A stretch of 34,195 nt of DNA from Diplocarpon mali. Taxonomy: Eukaryota > Ascomycota > Leotiomycetes > Helotiales > Drepanopezizaceae. Where the stretch lies: the NCBI GenBank assembly GCA_024741835.1, contig JAENRP010000357.1, forward strand, positions 1 to 34,195, written 5' to 3'. Positions 21,949 to 30,929 of the stretch are shown here, in pieces. Under the pieces are notes generated by a model that had not been told where the DNA came from, did not search any database, and saw nothing but the letters and a program-made list of their open reading frames with translations. Numbering within the stretch: position 1 is the stretch's first letter; each line of letters starts with the position of its first letter. The translations under genes and the position numbers were made by a program.

Positions 21949-22078
21949 TATGACGATTCGTCACCCGCTTAGGTAAGCGTGGCCTGTGCGCGTACCACAG
22001 GTGTATATCTATACGTAGAGACACTGTAGTATACCTGCTCCCTAATTGATTATTCTTATACCATACCCGACCGTCATA
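21949..22078 (+). repeat. Gag-only element 3' LTR
   Basis: 130 bp, TATGACGATTCG to CGTCATA, a near-identical partner of 20465-20594. Confidence 0.9.
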
Positions 22079-22191
22079 GTAAAGCGAGTAGCTCTCTTCT
22101 TAAAAGGCTAAGGGTAAGCCTTGTTCTTTGAATTAGGAGGTCTTCCTCTCTTTTTTAGAATTAGAAGCTTAGCTTTTCCTAAATCAGAATT

Positions 22192-22216
22192 GACTCCTGG
22201 TCCCGGCCTAGGAGTG
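22192..22216. repeat. GC palindrome 5
   Basis: GACTCCTGGTCC, spacer C, GGCCTAGGAGTG: the arm variant with CT in the variable dinucleotide on both sides. In the Copia-X linker region. Confidence 0.8.
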
Positions 22217-22239
22217 AAATCATTATAAGAGTAAGAATT

Positions 22240-22264
22240 GACTTGCGGTCCTGGCCTAGGAGTC
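22240..22264. repeat. GC palindrome 6
   Basis: GACTTGCGGTCC, spacer T, GGCCTAGGAGTC, only 24 bp downstream of palindrome 5, followed by AAATCACCCCTTAAT as in the array at 5173. Confidence 0.8.
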
Positions 22265-23260
22265 AAATCACCCCTTAATTGCGGCTTTATAATCAGGCCG
22301 TCTTTATCAAATTAAACGTAAGATGATCGAATAATCTTTTCACCTGTTTGCAATAGTATATAGATCTAATAGATACTTCTGCTATTAAATCTAATAAGAG
22401 TACCTACCTTTGCTCTTAAAGCGAGTTTATTACTTTGAGTTCGCCTTTCTTTCTCAATTAGCATATAGACGCAATAGCTTAATACTCGAAGATGCTTGAC
22501 TAAAGGAGTATGAGGCTTATTAGGCTCGATATTATCCCAAAAGACCTTATATAGAGTCTTACTGCTAAGAATATTAGAGGTAGTAAGATTAGTAATATGT
22601 ATTACCGAAAGAAGGAGGTAAGGCTAAAGAAAGGAGGGGATATTTTAGTCAATTATAGCTATTCGCAACTTTTCCATTAGTATACGAATTGATCGTTCCG
22701 ATCTACTATCTTATTCTGGCATATATAGAGTAGATTCCTTTAAAAGCATGCTAAGGTTTTCTATAAGTATTCGCATTTGTATAAGAGAGTACTCCTTGCC
22801 TCTATCAGTTCTCTACCGCTTGATTATGCAATTATATTAAGTTTATAAGAGGCTAATTATTTTCTTATTTGCCTTAAAGGCATTGGATTTATTTATATAA
22901 GTCCATCCCTATTTAGCTATTATAGCTAGGCAAGTGAAGATAGAGGCGTATTTATAGCTATTAAGGCCAGTTGGCTTTAGATAAACCATATCAATATATA
23001 GCTTGTTAAGTGCCTTTGTAAGTTGAGGGCAAGCTAAACGTTTATTAATATATCAGAGAGGTCTGCCTTTCTTATAAGGAGCGCAAATTCGCGTCTTCTT
23101 TGATTTTATTTCCTTAATCTATATATTAGTAATAGCAGATTAGGTCTTTCTGATTGTTTATAAGCTAGCGTAGCCTAATCGATAGTGCTAGAGCTTAATA
23201 TTAAGAGGTCCATTCTTAATAGCAGCTAAGAGAGCATATCTACTTATATAACTAAAGGAG

Positions 23261-23640
23261 TTAGTAGAAGGCTGTTCTTTATTAATATATATATTATTAT
23301 CAATAGTGTAAATTTCCTTCTTATTAGATAGGAATAGCTTACTATTTTAATAAAAGCCTTTGATTTTATTAAGTTTACTACTTAAGTATAGGCAGATAAG
23401 TGATTAAGGTATATAAAGTATATTAATTAACTTAAGAATACATACCTTTCTATTAGATTTAAGTGTATTGACTTTGTAAGTACTAATGCTAAGAGGTTAA
23501 ATAGATTTATTAACTATACTTAAAGAGGGTAGATTATCTTAAGTAGTATAGGAAGTAAACTTAGAGAGATTATTAGAAATGTGCTTACTAGCACCTATAT
23601 TATATAGCTAACGATTCCTTAATTTTGATAAGAAGTAGGA
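23261..23640 (-). pseudogene. Copia-X protease
   Basis: Minus-strand text YNIGASKHISNNLSKFTSY (about 23550-23606) matches the Copia aspartic protease centre DSGASxHI, the catalytic Asp having become Asn. It is followed by SIVNKSI and STYKVNTLKS-like strands. The protease would cut the polyprotein. Confidence 0.82.
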
Positions 23641-23652
23641 GGTAGAAGAACT

Positions 23653-23677
23653 GACTCCTGGTCCCGGCTTGCGAGTG
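23653..23677. repeat. GC palindrome 7
   Basis: GACTCCTGGTCC, spacer C, GGCTTGCGAGTG: mixed arms. Located between the zinc knuckle and the protease of Copia-X. Confidence 0.8.
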
Positions 23678-23686
23678 GAAATTGGC

Positions 23687-23734
23687 CCTAGGGAGGAGTC
23701 GGAATTGACTCCTAGGGAGGAGTCGGAATTGACT
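23687..23734. repeat. 24-bp tandem duplication next to palindromes
   Basis: CCTAGGGAGGAGTCGG plus AATTGACT occurs twice without change (23687-23710, 23711-23734) and runs into palindrome 8. The unit contains a shortened palindrome ACTCCTAGGGAGGAGT. Confidence 0.85.
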
Positions 23735-23755
23735 CCTAGGCCCGGCTCGCGAGTG
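23731..23755. repeat. GC palindrome 8
   Basis: GACTCCTAGGCC, spacer C, GGCTCGCGAGTG, directly following the tandem units. Confidence 0.85.
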
Positions 23756-23759
23756 AGAA

Positions 23760-25100
23760 TTAGCCCTAGGGTTAGTAATAGCATAGTATGCCTAAAGAGG
23801 TTATTATCTGACTCTTCGTCTTCCTTCTAAGTCTTCTTAAAAGGGTTCTTGCCTTTTAGTAATAATAGCGAAGACTTGTCGTCCTTGCCTTTAAGGTAAT
23901 AGAATACGTACTTTTTCCCTAAGTCCTTTTCTTAAGCCTCTCTTTTCAATTTATTAATTGCAAAGCAATCTTCTGCCTTATAGTATAGATCTAGTTGCTT
24001 ATAATAAGGATAAGGGAAGTTAGAGGAGTTAGTAGTATTCTTAGAGGTGCTTTTCTTTAAGTCTTTAAAACCTCTCTTATTTTCTGACTTCTTATTAAAG
24101 GAATGCGGCTTGCTAGCCGATTTGTTATTATATAAGACGGTTCTATTTATTTTTAAACTCTATAAGGCTCGAGCTTTATTAGTAATATCTTTAATAAGAG
24201 CTTTAAGCGTGATCTCTGATTTTCGTTTAGCTGCTATAACTAAGCGAAGGTTAAAGTATTATCGATTTGCCTGAATGGGCCATCTATTAGAATAGCTAGT
24301 AATAAATATAATAGGGTGCTAGTAAGAGGGAGGGGCAGAGTCGAGAGCTTCTAATTTAGTAATTAAAAGCCTAAAGGCGATGACGTAAGCTTTGAGTGAA
24401 TTAAAGTCGTTATATTTAATAGTGACGTAGGTTTATATAATATTATATTCAAGTACTATTCCAGATCCTTCGTACTATTTTTAAAGAGCTTCCCATATAT
24501 CTAAGGCAGATTTGTCGCCTTTTATATAAGCTAGTAGGCCTAGTTTGCAATTAAGTATAATAGCAAGCTTTATCTGAGATTCCTTAGCTTCCTATCTAAT
24601 CCAATTGTCCCTTTCCTTAAGAGTGATAGAATAATCCTATAAGTCAACCTTAGGTAGAGTATATATTTTAGCTTTTATATAAAGATATATAGTTAAGGCG
24701 TTTGACTTTGCAAGGTTTAAAACCTTATTCCTCTATTAGCTATAGTCCTCTATGCCTTTAAGCTTTTGAAACTTAAGGAGGCTAAAGGCAGCCGAAGATA
24801 ATGATAATATCTTATTTATATATATATATAAGGAGTTGTCGAAAGGAGAAAGAGGAGAAGGAGGAGGAGGAAGAGATGAACTATTGAATTCGAGTTTAGG
24901 GTACTATATATTAGTCCCTTTAAAAATAGGTGATTCAAGCAATAGAGTACTTTTAGCAATTAAGCTAGTAATCTTAGCTATCAGTCCTAATGATTTAGCT
25001 ATAGTAACGAATCTTGCGTAAGCTTGGATTATTGCATAGTGCTCTGAAAGGGGAGTAGCTACTGTTTTATTATTAAGATGACGCTATCGTGCGTCGTTAG
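23760..25100 (-). pseudogene. Copia-X gag and zinc knuckle
   Basis: Minus-strand gag: RDNWIRQEAKESQIKLAII-like text (Gln now a stop) and LGLLAYIKGDKSALDIWEAL (about 24500-24560) are typical of Copia gag. The knuckle near 23945-23995 reads YYKQLDLYYKAEDCF, with Tyr where Cys and His are expected. The short plus-strand open stretches here are only the opposite strand of this gag. Confidence 0.8.
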
Positions 25101-25192
25101 TTAAGTAAAACTCAAAAATATCGATTAGCCTTTTCATTTGTAAGGGAGACTTTAATCGATGGAATTTTGTGTCGAATGCTATTCATAGGCAT
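25101..25192 (-). other. Copia-X leader
   Basis: Short untranslated leader between the primer-binding site and gag. Confidence 0.5.
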
Positions 25193-25207
25193 ATAGGGCT
25201 TATAACC
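25193..25207 (-). promoter_or_regulatory. Copia-X primer-binding site
   Basis: Minus strand GGTTATAAGCCCTAT directly follows the 5' LTR, the same site as in Copia-Z and the TRIM. Confidence 0.75.
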
Positions 25208-25447
25208 TATAGCAATAAGGTTCTCTGATAGTGAACTTAATAGTAAACTAAAAGAGGGCACGAAGAAGTATGAGGTGCAAACGACGATGTTAGGTATCTT
25301 ATGTCTTGATTTATAAAAGCTCTTTAACTATAAGCTATTTAATAAGGGCTGCCACTAAGTCATGTGGCAAGTTATATGACATATCATATGTATGATGTGT
25401 CATGTGACAGATCATGTGACAAACATGTGACGGGCATTCCTGCAACA
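25208..25447 (-). repeat. Copia-X 5' LTR
   Basis: 240 bp. In the element's direction it starts TGTTGCAGGAATGCC. It contains a cluster of CATGTGAC and related sites at 25359-25432, likely promoter elements. Confidence 0.92.
25359..25432. promoter_or_regulatory. CATGTGAC motif cluster in Copia-X LTR
   Basis: About five copies of CATGTGAC/GTCATGTG within 75 bp, in both orientations; the core CATGTG is an E-box type sequence. In the 3' LTR most have become CATATGAC. A related GTCACATG lies near 31697 in the right terminus of element A copy 2. Confidence 0.5.
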
Positions 25448-25829
25448 ATATTCTATAGAGATAATATTTATACTAACTTTGGATTTCTCTTTAAGAATAT
25501 AGAAGTCGCCCTTTAATTTCTTATATTTAATAAAGAATTGTATAATATTATCTATAGAAAATTCGTCTTATAGCAGTTTTATAATCTGCTTAATAGCTCT
25601 TATCGTTCCTTCCTATGCTAATAAGATTTCTCCTTAATATTCTTTTCTCAAACGCTTTATTATTAACTTATAGAATTTAAGAATAAATTTTTATAGGTTA
25701 TTAAGGAAAGATTATATAATATTAGCGGTATCCTTTTTAGTATTATTAAAAATTTCTAGCATATTAGTAATAGTGCTAATCTCTTTATTAAATAAATTAT
25801 CTTTTAAATCTATAGCGTTACGTATATTA

Positions 25830-25854
25830 ACCTATAGGCTAGGCTCGCGAGTCG
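25830..25854. repeat. GC palindrome 9 (part decayed)
   Basis: ACCTATAGGCT, spacer A, GGCTCGCGAGTCG. Counterpart of 29315. Confidence 0.75.
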
Positions 25855-26015
25855 ACTTTAATACTATTAGTATTCTAAGTGTTTAGGGTATTTCTAAGGA
25901 CAGCAATTTAAACTTATCTAAGTCTAATGAATAAGGGTCGTAACGGTTAGCAATTTGTATTCTCGGTATTATAGGCACCTTATGCTTAGGGACCTCCTCC
26001 TTATATAGTACTTCT

Positions 26016-26040
26016 ACCTATAGGCCGGGCCTATAAATCA
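26016..26040. repeat. GC palindrome 10 (part decayed)
   Basis: ACCTATAGGCC, spacer G, GGCCTATAAATCA. Counterpart of 29494. Confidence 0.7.
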
Positions 26041-26400
26041 AATCTACCTTATCTATTAATTCTGCCGCGGTTAGTAGTAACTTTAAAATAGTAGGTATAA
26101 TAAATTCCTATCTTTCTATTTTATTATTAAAGTAGTTTATAGTATACTCTATTAGATATATTATCTTTTCTTTTATAATAAGTAAACTATATTAAAACTA
26201 TTATAAGCTAAGGGTATTTAGAATAGTTTGATTTAAGAGCGCTAAATTATCGTACTATAACGGCGTATCTTTTATAATTTGAATAATTAAATATATAATA
26301 GTACTTGAAAATCCAATAAATTTCCTACTCTACGCACTATTTCCCTATAGCTTCTTTATACCTTCTTAGATAGTGAAATGGTTTAATACTATAAACAAAG

Positions 26401-26472
26401 GGGAGACAACACAAGAATAGGCCTAAGGGAAGACCTAAAAACAAGAGGAGGAAGCACCACAAGCAGGCTCTC
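26401..26472 (+). repeat. Left terminal inverted repeat of element A copy 2
   Basis: GGGAGACAACACAAGAATAG and onward; the reverse complement recurs at 31815-31886. Confidence 0.85.
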
Positions 26473-26809
26473 TTAGATAAGATGTTAGGAACAAGTCCTA
26501 AGTATAAGGTATATTCAGTACTATGGCGACACGCGCTGTTTCTATATACAGAAGATGGCCCTTTTATCCTCCTACTGTCCTGCGCCGATCATATGATATA
26601 TATCATAAGACCTATCCATCTTAGGTCTTTATATATGTCCTAAACAATAAAAGTAGTAGCCCCTACTACTATTAGTAAAGAATATAAAACAATATAGGTT
26701 AAGGCAATAGCATATCAATTACTAGCAAACCTTAAGTGCGAGAAAACTAATATATTAAAAGGCCTAAACTAGGGCCGTATTATCATTAAAGGTAAAAGAA
26801 AAAAAAGAG

Positions 26810-26827
26810 TTTTTTTTTTTTTTTTTT
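26810..26827 (+). repeat. T18 homopolymer
   Basis: Eighteen T in a row, A-run on the coding strand of element A; in copy 1 the same site is much shorter. Confidence 0.9.
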
Positions 26828-26838
26828 ATATGCTTTTC

Positions 26839-26863
26839 ACCTACGGGCCGGGCCCAGGAGTTA
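26839..26863. repeat. GC palindrome 11
   Basis: ACCTACGGGCC, spacer G, GGCCCAGGAGTTA. Lies just downstream of the element A stop codon. Confidence 0.8.
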
Positions 26864-27263
26864 GAAAACGAAACTAGTAATATAAACAAATAAACTATAG
26901 AATCGTAAAAAACAATTAAAAATAGTACTAACCTAGACGTCAATTCTCCTTGGTTTTCTTCGAGGGATAGGGAGAACTATTACCAGATAATACTCTCTTT
27001 GTCGAACGACCACTTCTTCTTATAGCATTGCTATTAGTATCTGACGAGACCGGTCTCGGTGTTATAAGAGCTTTAGTATTTCGTAAAGATGCTAGTATAG
27101 TTTAACGGCTTCTACTAATAGGGAGGGAGACTTATATTATAGCGTTATTATTATTATCCTCTTTATTATTATTATTATCCTTTAAAGAGTCTTCTGCTAT
27201 AGAGGGGGATAAGGCGGGCAGCTCCTCAGATAACACTTCCTTGCTCTTGCCTTTATCTAAATT

Positions 27264-27288
27264 GAGTTGCGGGCCAGGCCTGGGAGTC
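27264..27288. repeat. GC palindrome 12
   Basis: GAGTTGCGGGCC, spacer A, GGCCTGGGAGTC. In frame it encodes TTPRPGPQLN on the minus strand, in a low-complexity part of the protein. Confidence 0.8.
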
Positions 27289-28084
27289 GTGTTAAGGGTT
27301 TTTACATAAGGCTTCTTAGTACTATACTTCTTAAGAAGTATTATCTTATCAATCAGGTTGTTAGCTTCGATATTATTATCTATATCTTTAGTCTTTATCC
27401 AAGACTTGTTGCTATACAACTGTAGCTTTAGTTATTGAACTAGCTTTTAAGTACTAGTAAAATCTTTAAAAAGTTCTTATTTGTACTTCTTTAAATATGC
27501 TATTAGCTGAGATATATCTTTTGCAAACAAATCCTTTATAGTTATCACTACTAATAGGTTATTCTACGATCTTTTACCTATAAGGGCATCTGATAATAGA
27601 CTACCTTTCGTTATACTAAGGGTTGTACGGAACTTTGCAAAAGATTCTCCTACTACGCCCTATCTTGCTATACTTAGTCTCTTTATATTAAATAAGTCAA
27701 TGAGAAAATCTTCTAAGTTAGTGCTATTCTTAAGTGAATTATTGCTAATAACTTCTGTATAGTTATTGCTAATAGTAAGAAAACCTCCTTTTCTAGGCTC
27801 TTTATTAGAGTCTAAGTCTACGAAAGTACTTTATCTTATAAATATAAAGAATAGAGCGGTCTTATTAAAAATATACTTATCTAATAGTATTCTATTCTTA
27901 GTATTTAGTTCTTTCTACTATGCTACGCTTTGTGCCAGATTGAGTAAGATCTATTAAGTATTCTTAAGGCAATAGGGTATAAGACTCGATAATTCATATG
28001 ATTTTTCCTAAATTACAAATTCTCTAGTAGATTGTTTTACTGTAGGAATCATATAATAGTCAATAGTTCTACTATTAGGGTAGC

Positions 28085-28111
28085 TGACCCGCGAGCCGGG
28101 CCTAGGAGTTA
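28085..28111. repeat. GC palindrome 13
   Basis: TGACCCGCGAGCC, spacer G, GGCCTAGGAGTTA. In frame it encodes LTPRPGSRVS. Confidence 0.8.
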
Positions 28112-29314
28112 GTTTTACAAACCTAGTATTAGCATTAATTTTAGTAGCAATAATTCTTAAATAGTAGTCAATCCTTACAAACTATGCAAGCTTAGGATAA
28201 GCTATTAGCTTATGCGAAGAATTATAGCGAGTTAGTAGAGTACTAAAGTATAATCTATAATGCATCTTTAATGTCTATTATATTAAGCTATAAGTTATAT
28301 TATAAAGGAAGGCAGAAGGTGGCGATGATTTCTTATTTAAGGTGCGGAAATAGTATTTATACATTTCTGCCTCTTCTTATGCTAAAGTTATAAACGAACT
28401 CTTCCTGCGAATACTATAGCCTTATATGCGCACTATACTTAAGAATGTGTAACTAAATAGTTTGAGTATATTTAAAAAGCCTTTGCTATAGAATGATATA
28501 AAGTTGTCTAAGGTTAGTATGGACTTATACTAAGCGAGGGTTTAGGAGATATTATAAAATAATTTTAAAGCCTTAAGTGCTACCTTGAATTTCGCAAAAC
28601 CTAATAATATATCTTTCTTAATTTAGTTAGCCATTCTACTACTAGCGGCCACGATTATATAATTTCTAAGATACAATAAGAATAGAGTTAGGTCGGGTAT
28701 AGTATAGAATTTATATATATTAAAGGAGACTTATTTATTAGTTAAAGACGCTGTTGCCAATCTATAGTATTATATATATTATCATTTATAAAGAGTATAA
28801 AATTTTTCGAAATTGAAGTCTCCGAACATTCCTATTATAAATCTACTCAATTGTATCTTTATCTCTAGCGTTATTATAATCTTAAATCTATTGCCATACT
28901 ATAGTATTATCTTAATATTAAAGGGGACTTTATAGCACTCTATAGAGATAGTTATCGTGCTATCGTCTGATTTTTCTTTAAGAATATAGTAATCACCCTT
29001 TAGCTTTTTATACTTAATGAAAAACTGTATGATATTATCGGCGGAAAATCTATCTTCTTAAAGCTTTATAATCTATTTAATAGCTTTTGCCGTCCCTTCC
29101 TACGCTAATAAAACTTCTTCTCAATCTTCCTTCTTCAAACGCTTTATTATAGACTTGTAAAATTCTAGTATAAACTTTTGCAGGTCTTTGGGAAAAGTCT
29201 ATATAAGGTCGGATGTATCTTTTTTGCTATTATTAAAAATTTCCAATATATTAGTAGCTATACTATTATCTTTATTAGTCAAATCACTATCCAAATCAAT
29301 AATGTTACGTGCGT

Positions 29315-29341
29315 CGACCCGTGGGCCGGGCTCGCAAGTCG
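29315..29341. repeat. GC palindrome 14
   Basis: CGACCCGTGGGCC, spacer G, GGCTCGCAAGTCG. In frame it encodes STCEPGPRVD. Confidence 0.8.
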
Positions 29342-29493
29342 ATTTTATTACTATAGGTGTTCGGGGGATTTCGGGAGATAGGGAGTCAAAGTCGTCTGAT
29401 TCGGATGATTGGTAGTTAAGGTAATCTGTTATTTATATATAAGGTATTATAGGCAACTCGTGCTTAAGGGCATCTTTATCATATAGAGCTTCT

Positions 29494-29517
29494 ACTTATA
29501 GGCTAGGCCTACGAGTC
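29494..29517. repeat. GC palindrome 15 (part decayed)
   Basis: ACTTATAGGCT, spacer A, GGCCTACGAGTC. Confidence 0.75.
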
Positions 29518-30430
29518 AAATTTGGCTCGTTAGTTGAATCTTCTAGGAGTAGTAGCATTTTCTAGGCGGCGGGTATAATAAACTCCTATCTTTCCGTCTT
29601 ATTATTAAAGTAGTTTATAGTATACTTGGCTAGATAGATCATCTTTTCCTTTATAATAAGTAAACTATATTATGACTGTTGCAAACTAAGGGTATCTAGA
29701 ACTGTTTGGTCTGGTAGCGCAATATTATCGTACTAGGAGGGGCTATCCTTTATAGTCTGAATAGCGGAGTGGATAATAGTACTTAATAAACCTATAAATT
29801 TTCTGCCTTGCGTACTGTTTTCCTATAGCTTTTTCATACCTTCTTAAATGGTAAAATGATTTAACACCTATATGGCCTTTGCTATTAGTTAGTATGTTTT
29901 AAAATTTTTGCCAAGCCCCTGTAGGGCGTTATTAGCGGTAATGTCAATTATGAAGTATATTTGAAAAAGTATACTATAGGTGCTACTTATAAACTGTAAT
30001 AATCTTTTTATATACTTATTTTTCTTATTTCGATTCTTCCGAAACAAATCGACTGAATTAGCATACCTTTGATAATCCTATAGAAATTTTTCATAATCGA
30101 TTCCCTTTATCTTAAGCTCATTCTTAAGAAAATCATTAAAGCCTAAAAATCCTTCTTTAACTGTAGAGATTCTGTAATTTAATACTTTAATAGATGAGTT
30201 TAGGAATACTTATTATTCTATCTCTCCTAACGTTTTATAAGTGCTTACCATATCTTCTAATATTCTTAATAACTTGCCCTCCTATGAAAAGCCACCCTCT
30301 AATATTAGCTTATTACTAGTAGTATTTATTAACTTGCTGCCTGAGGTAATAACTGATATATTCTTCTTAAGTATGGTTCTCTTGCTTGAGTTTAGTAGTA
30401 TTATAATAAGGTATTTAATAGGGATAGGAT

Positions 30431-30929
30431 GATAGAATATATAAAGGCTTATTTAAAAAAGAGTAATAAGACGGTAAGCTTGTACTAGGAAAGAATTGAT
30501 AATAGAAGATAGTAGTAGTAGTGTTATTAGTGCTGGTACTAGGTCTTGGTAGGGTTATAGAAAAGGTAAAAAAAAAGTAAAATCGTAGTGCAAGGAGAGG
30601 TTTATTTATAGAGATAGGATTCGCATTAGTATGCAAAGAAAAAGTGGGCATAAAGAGGCCGAAAGTAGGAACAAAAGTGGGGTATGACGCATATAAGGAC
30701 CTATAATTGGTGAATGATAATTATCAAAGGTAAGGATAATATTTTAAAGGTAAGCGTTAGAAAGTTGCATATAAAGGAAATAATTAAGGGATAGATTATA
30801 TAAAGAACGAAGTAGAGTAAAGAATATATATAGAATAGAATATTAAATAGAGAATAAAGAGTTACTAGTATATAAAAAGTGGATAATCCTAAAAAAAGAT
30901 TCAACTCGAATTTGTAAGTTCTTTAAATG
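30431..30929. other. Purine-biased spacer inside element A copy 2
   Basis: The plus strand is strikingly purine-rich and no homologous segment survives in copy 1. It separates the two coding blocks. It could be an intron or an intergenic region; splice signals cannot be fixed by eye. The short minus-strand open pieces here (30415-30651, 30701-30904) are Ser/Thr/Phe-rich and not convincing. Confidence 0.4.

Larger units (their letters stand above)
20465..22078 (+). mobile_element. Gag-only LTR retrotransposon (TR-GAG type)
   Basis: Two 130-bp LTRs, duplication GTAAA (20460-20464, 22079-22083), a 1,354-bp interior, and a polypurine tract GAAGGGGGGGGTAG against the 3' LTR. The interior encodes only a gag-like protein with a CCHC knuckle; there is no room for a polymerase. 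This matches the description of terminal-repeat retrotransposons with a gag domain, known from plants. It is inserted in the Copia-X polyprotein between integrase and reverse transcriptase. Confidence 0.88.
22084..23260 (-). pseudogene. Copia-X integrase
   Basis: Minus-strand frame. The pre-integrase finger reads LQHYRLGYASL-like text with a later CAPYKKGRPL (about 23070-23190; His and Cys partly turned to Tyr). The core has LNKLYIDMVYLKPTGLNSYK near 22970-23030 (first Asp), RTDRGKEYSL near 22780-22810 (second Asp), and RSERSIRILMEKL near 22665-22710 (the Glu). Between 22084 and 22600 lies the linker towards the reverse transcriptase, with two GC palindromes. The gag-only element interrupts the frame at 22078. 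Confidence 0.88.
4727..25447 (-). mobile_element. Copia-X, Ty1/Copia retrotransposon split by two insertions
   Basis: 240-bp LTRs at both ends and the duplication ATATT (4722-4726, 25448-25452) define the element. Removing Copia-Y and the gag-only element leaves about 5.6 kb, a normal Copia length. On the minus strand the order is gag, zinc knuckle, protease, integrase, reverse transcriptase, RNase H, which is the Copia order (integrase before reverse transcriptase). It is inserted in element A copy 1; copy 2 near 28920-28945 is the empty site. Numerous stop codons make it non-functional. Confidence 0.92.
25453..26390 (-). pseudogene. Element A protein, middle part (copy 1)
   Basis: Homologous to about 28940-29875 of copy 2 and broken by stops. 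It resumes after Copia-X: 4700-4726 joins 25448 as the copy 2 text does near 28920. Function not recognised. Palindromes 9 and 10 occur at the positions of palindromes 14 and 15. Confidence 0.6.
1691..26395 (-). mobile_element. Element A copy 1, interrupted by TRIM and Copia-X
   Basis: The left end starts GGGAGACAAC at 1691, the same terminus as element A copy 2 at 26401. The two copies are colinear: 1691-4726 matches 26401 to about 28930 (apart from the TRIM), and 25448 to about 26390 matches about 28935-29875. Between them lies Copia-X. The copy ends where copy 2 begins, so its N-terminal coding third and its right terminus are missing from this window. It carries more C-to-T and G-to-A changes than copy 2. 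The palindrome at 2125 shows this: copy 2 retains GGGCCGGGCCC where copy 1 has lost several C and G bases. The encoded protein is not a family I recognise. Confidence 0.75.
26473..26939. other. Element A copy 2 3' non-coding region
   Basis: Matches 1763-2224 of copy 1. Contains the decayed hairpin near 26647-26673, an 18-base T run (26810-26827) and palindrome 11. Confidence 0.6.
26940..30430 (-). pseudogene. Element A protein, main coding block (copy 2)
   Basis: Minus-strand frame of about 1,160 codons with scattered stops, readable from about 30430 (IKYLIIILLNSSKRTILKKN, then KLLRILEDMVSTYKTLGEIE) to a TGA at 26940-26942. Landmarks are ITANNALQGLGKNFKTY near 29910-29960, an acidic ESDDFDSLSPE segment near 29385, IIGMFGDFNFEKFYTLYK near 28790-28845, an Asn/Asp-rich tract at 27132-27200, and a basic end NSSPYPSKKTKEN suggesting nuclear import. 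The 95-codon open piece at 27132-27419 is a part of it. I recognise no DDE, reverse transcriptase, tyrosine recombinase or helicase signature. Palindromes in frame encode peptides such as TPRPGPQ and TPRPGSR. Confidence 0.55.

Noticed and set aside
29178..29415. Two overlapping plus-strand frames (67 and 75 codons)
   Set aside because: They are the opposite strand of the element A protein around the acidic segment and palindrome 14.
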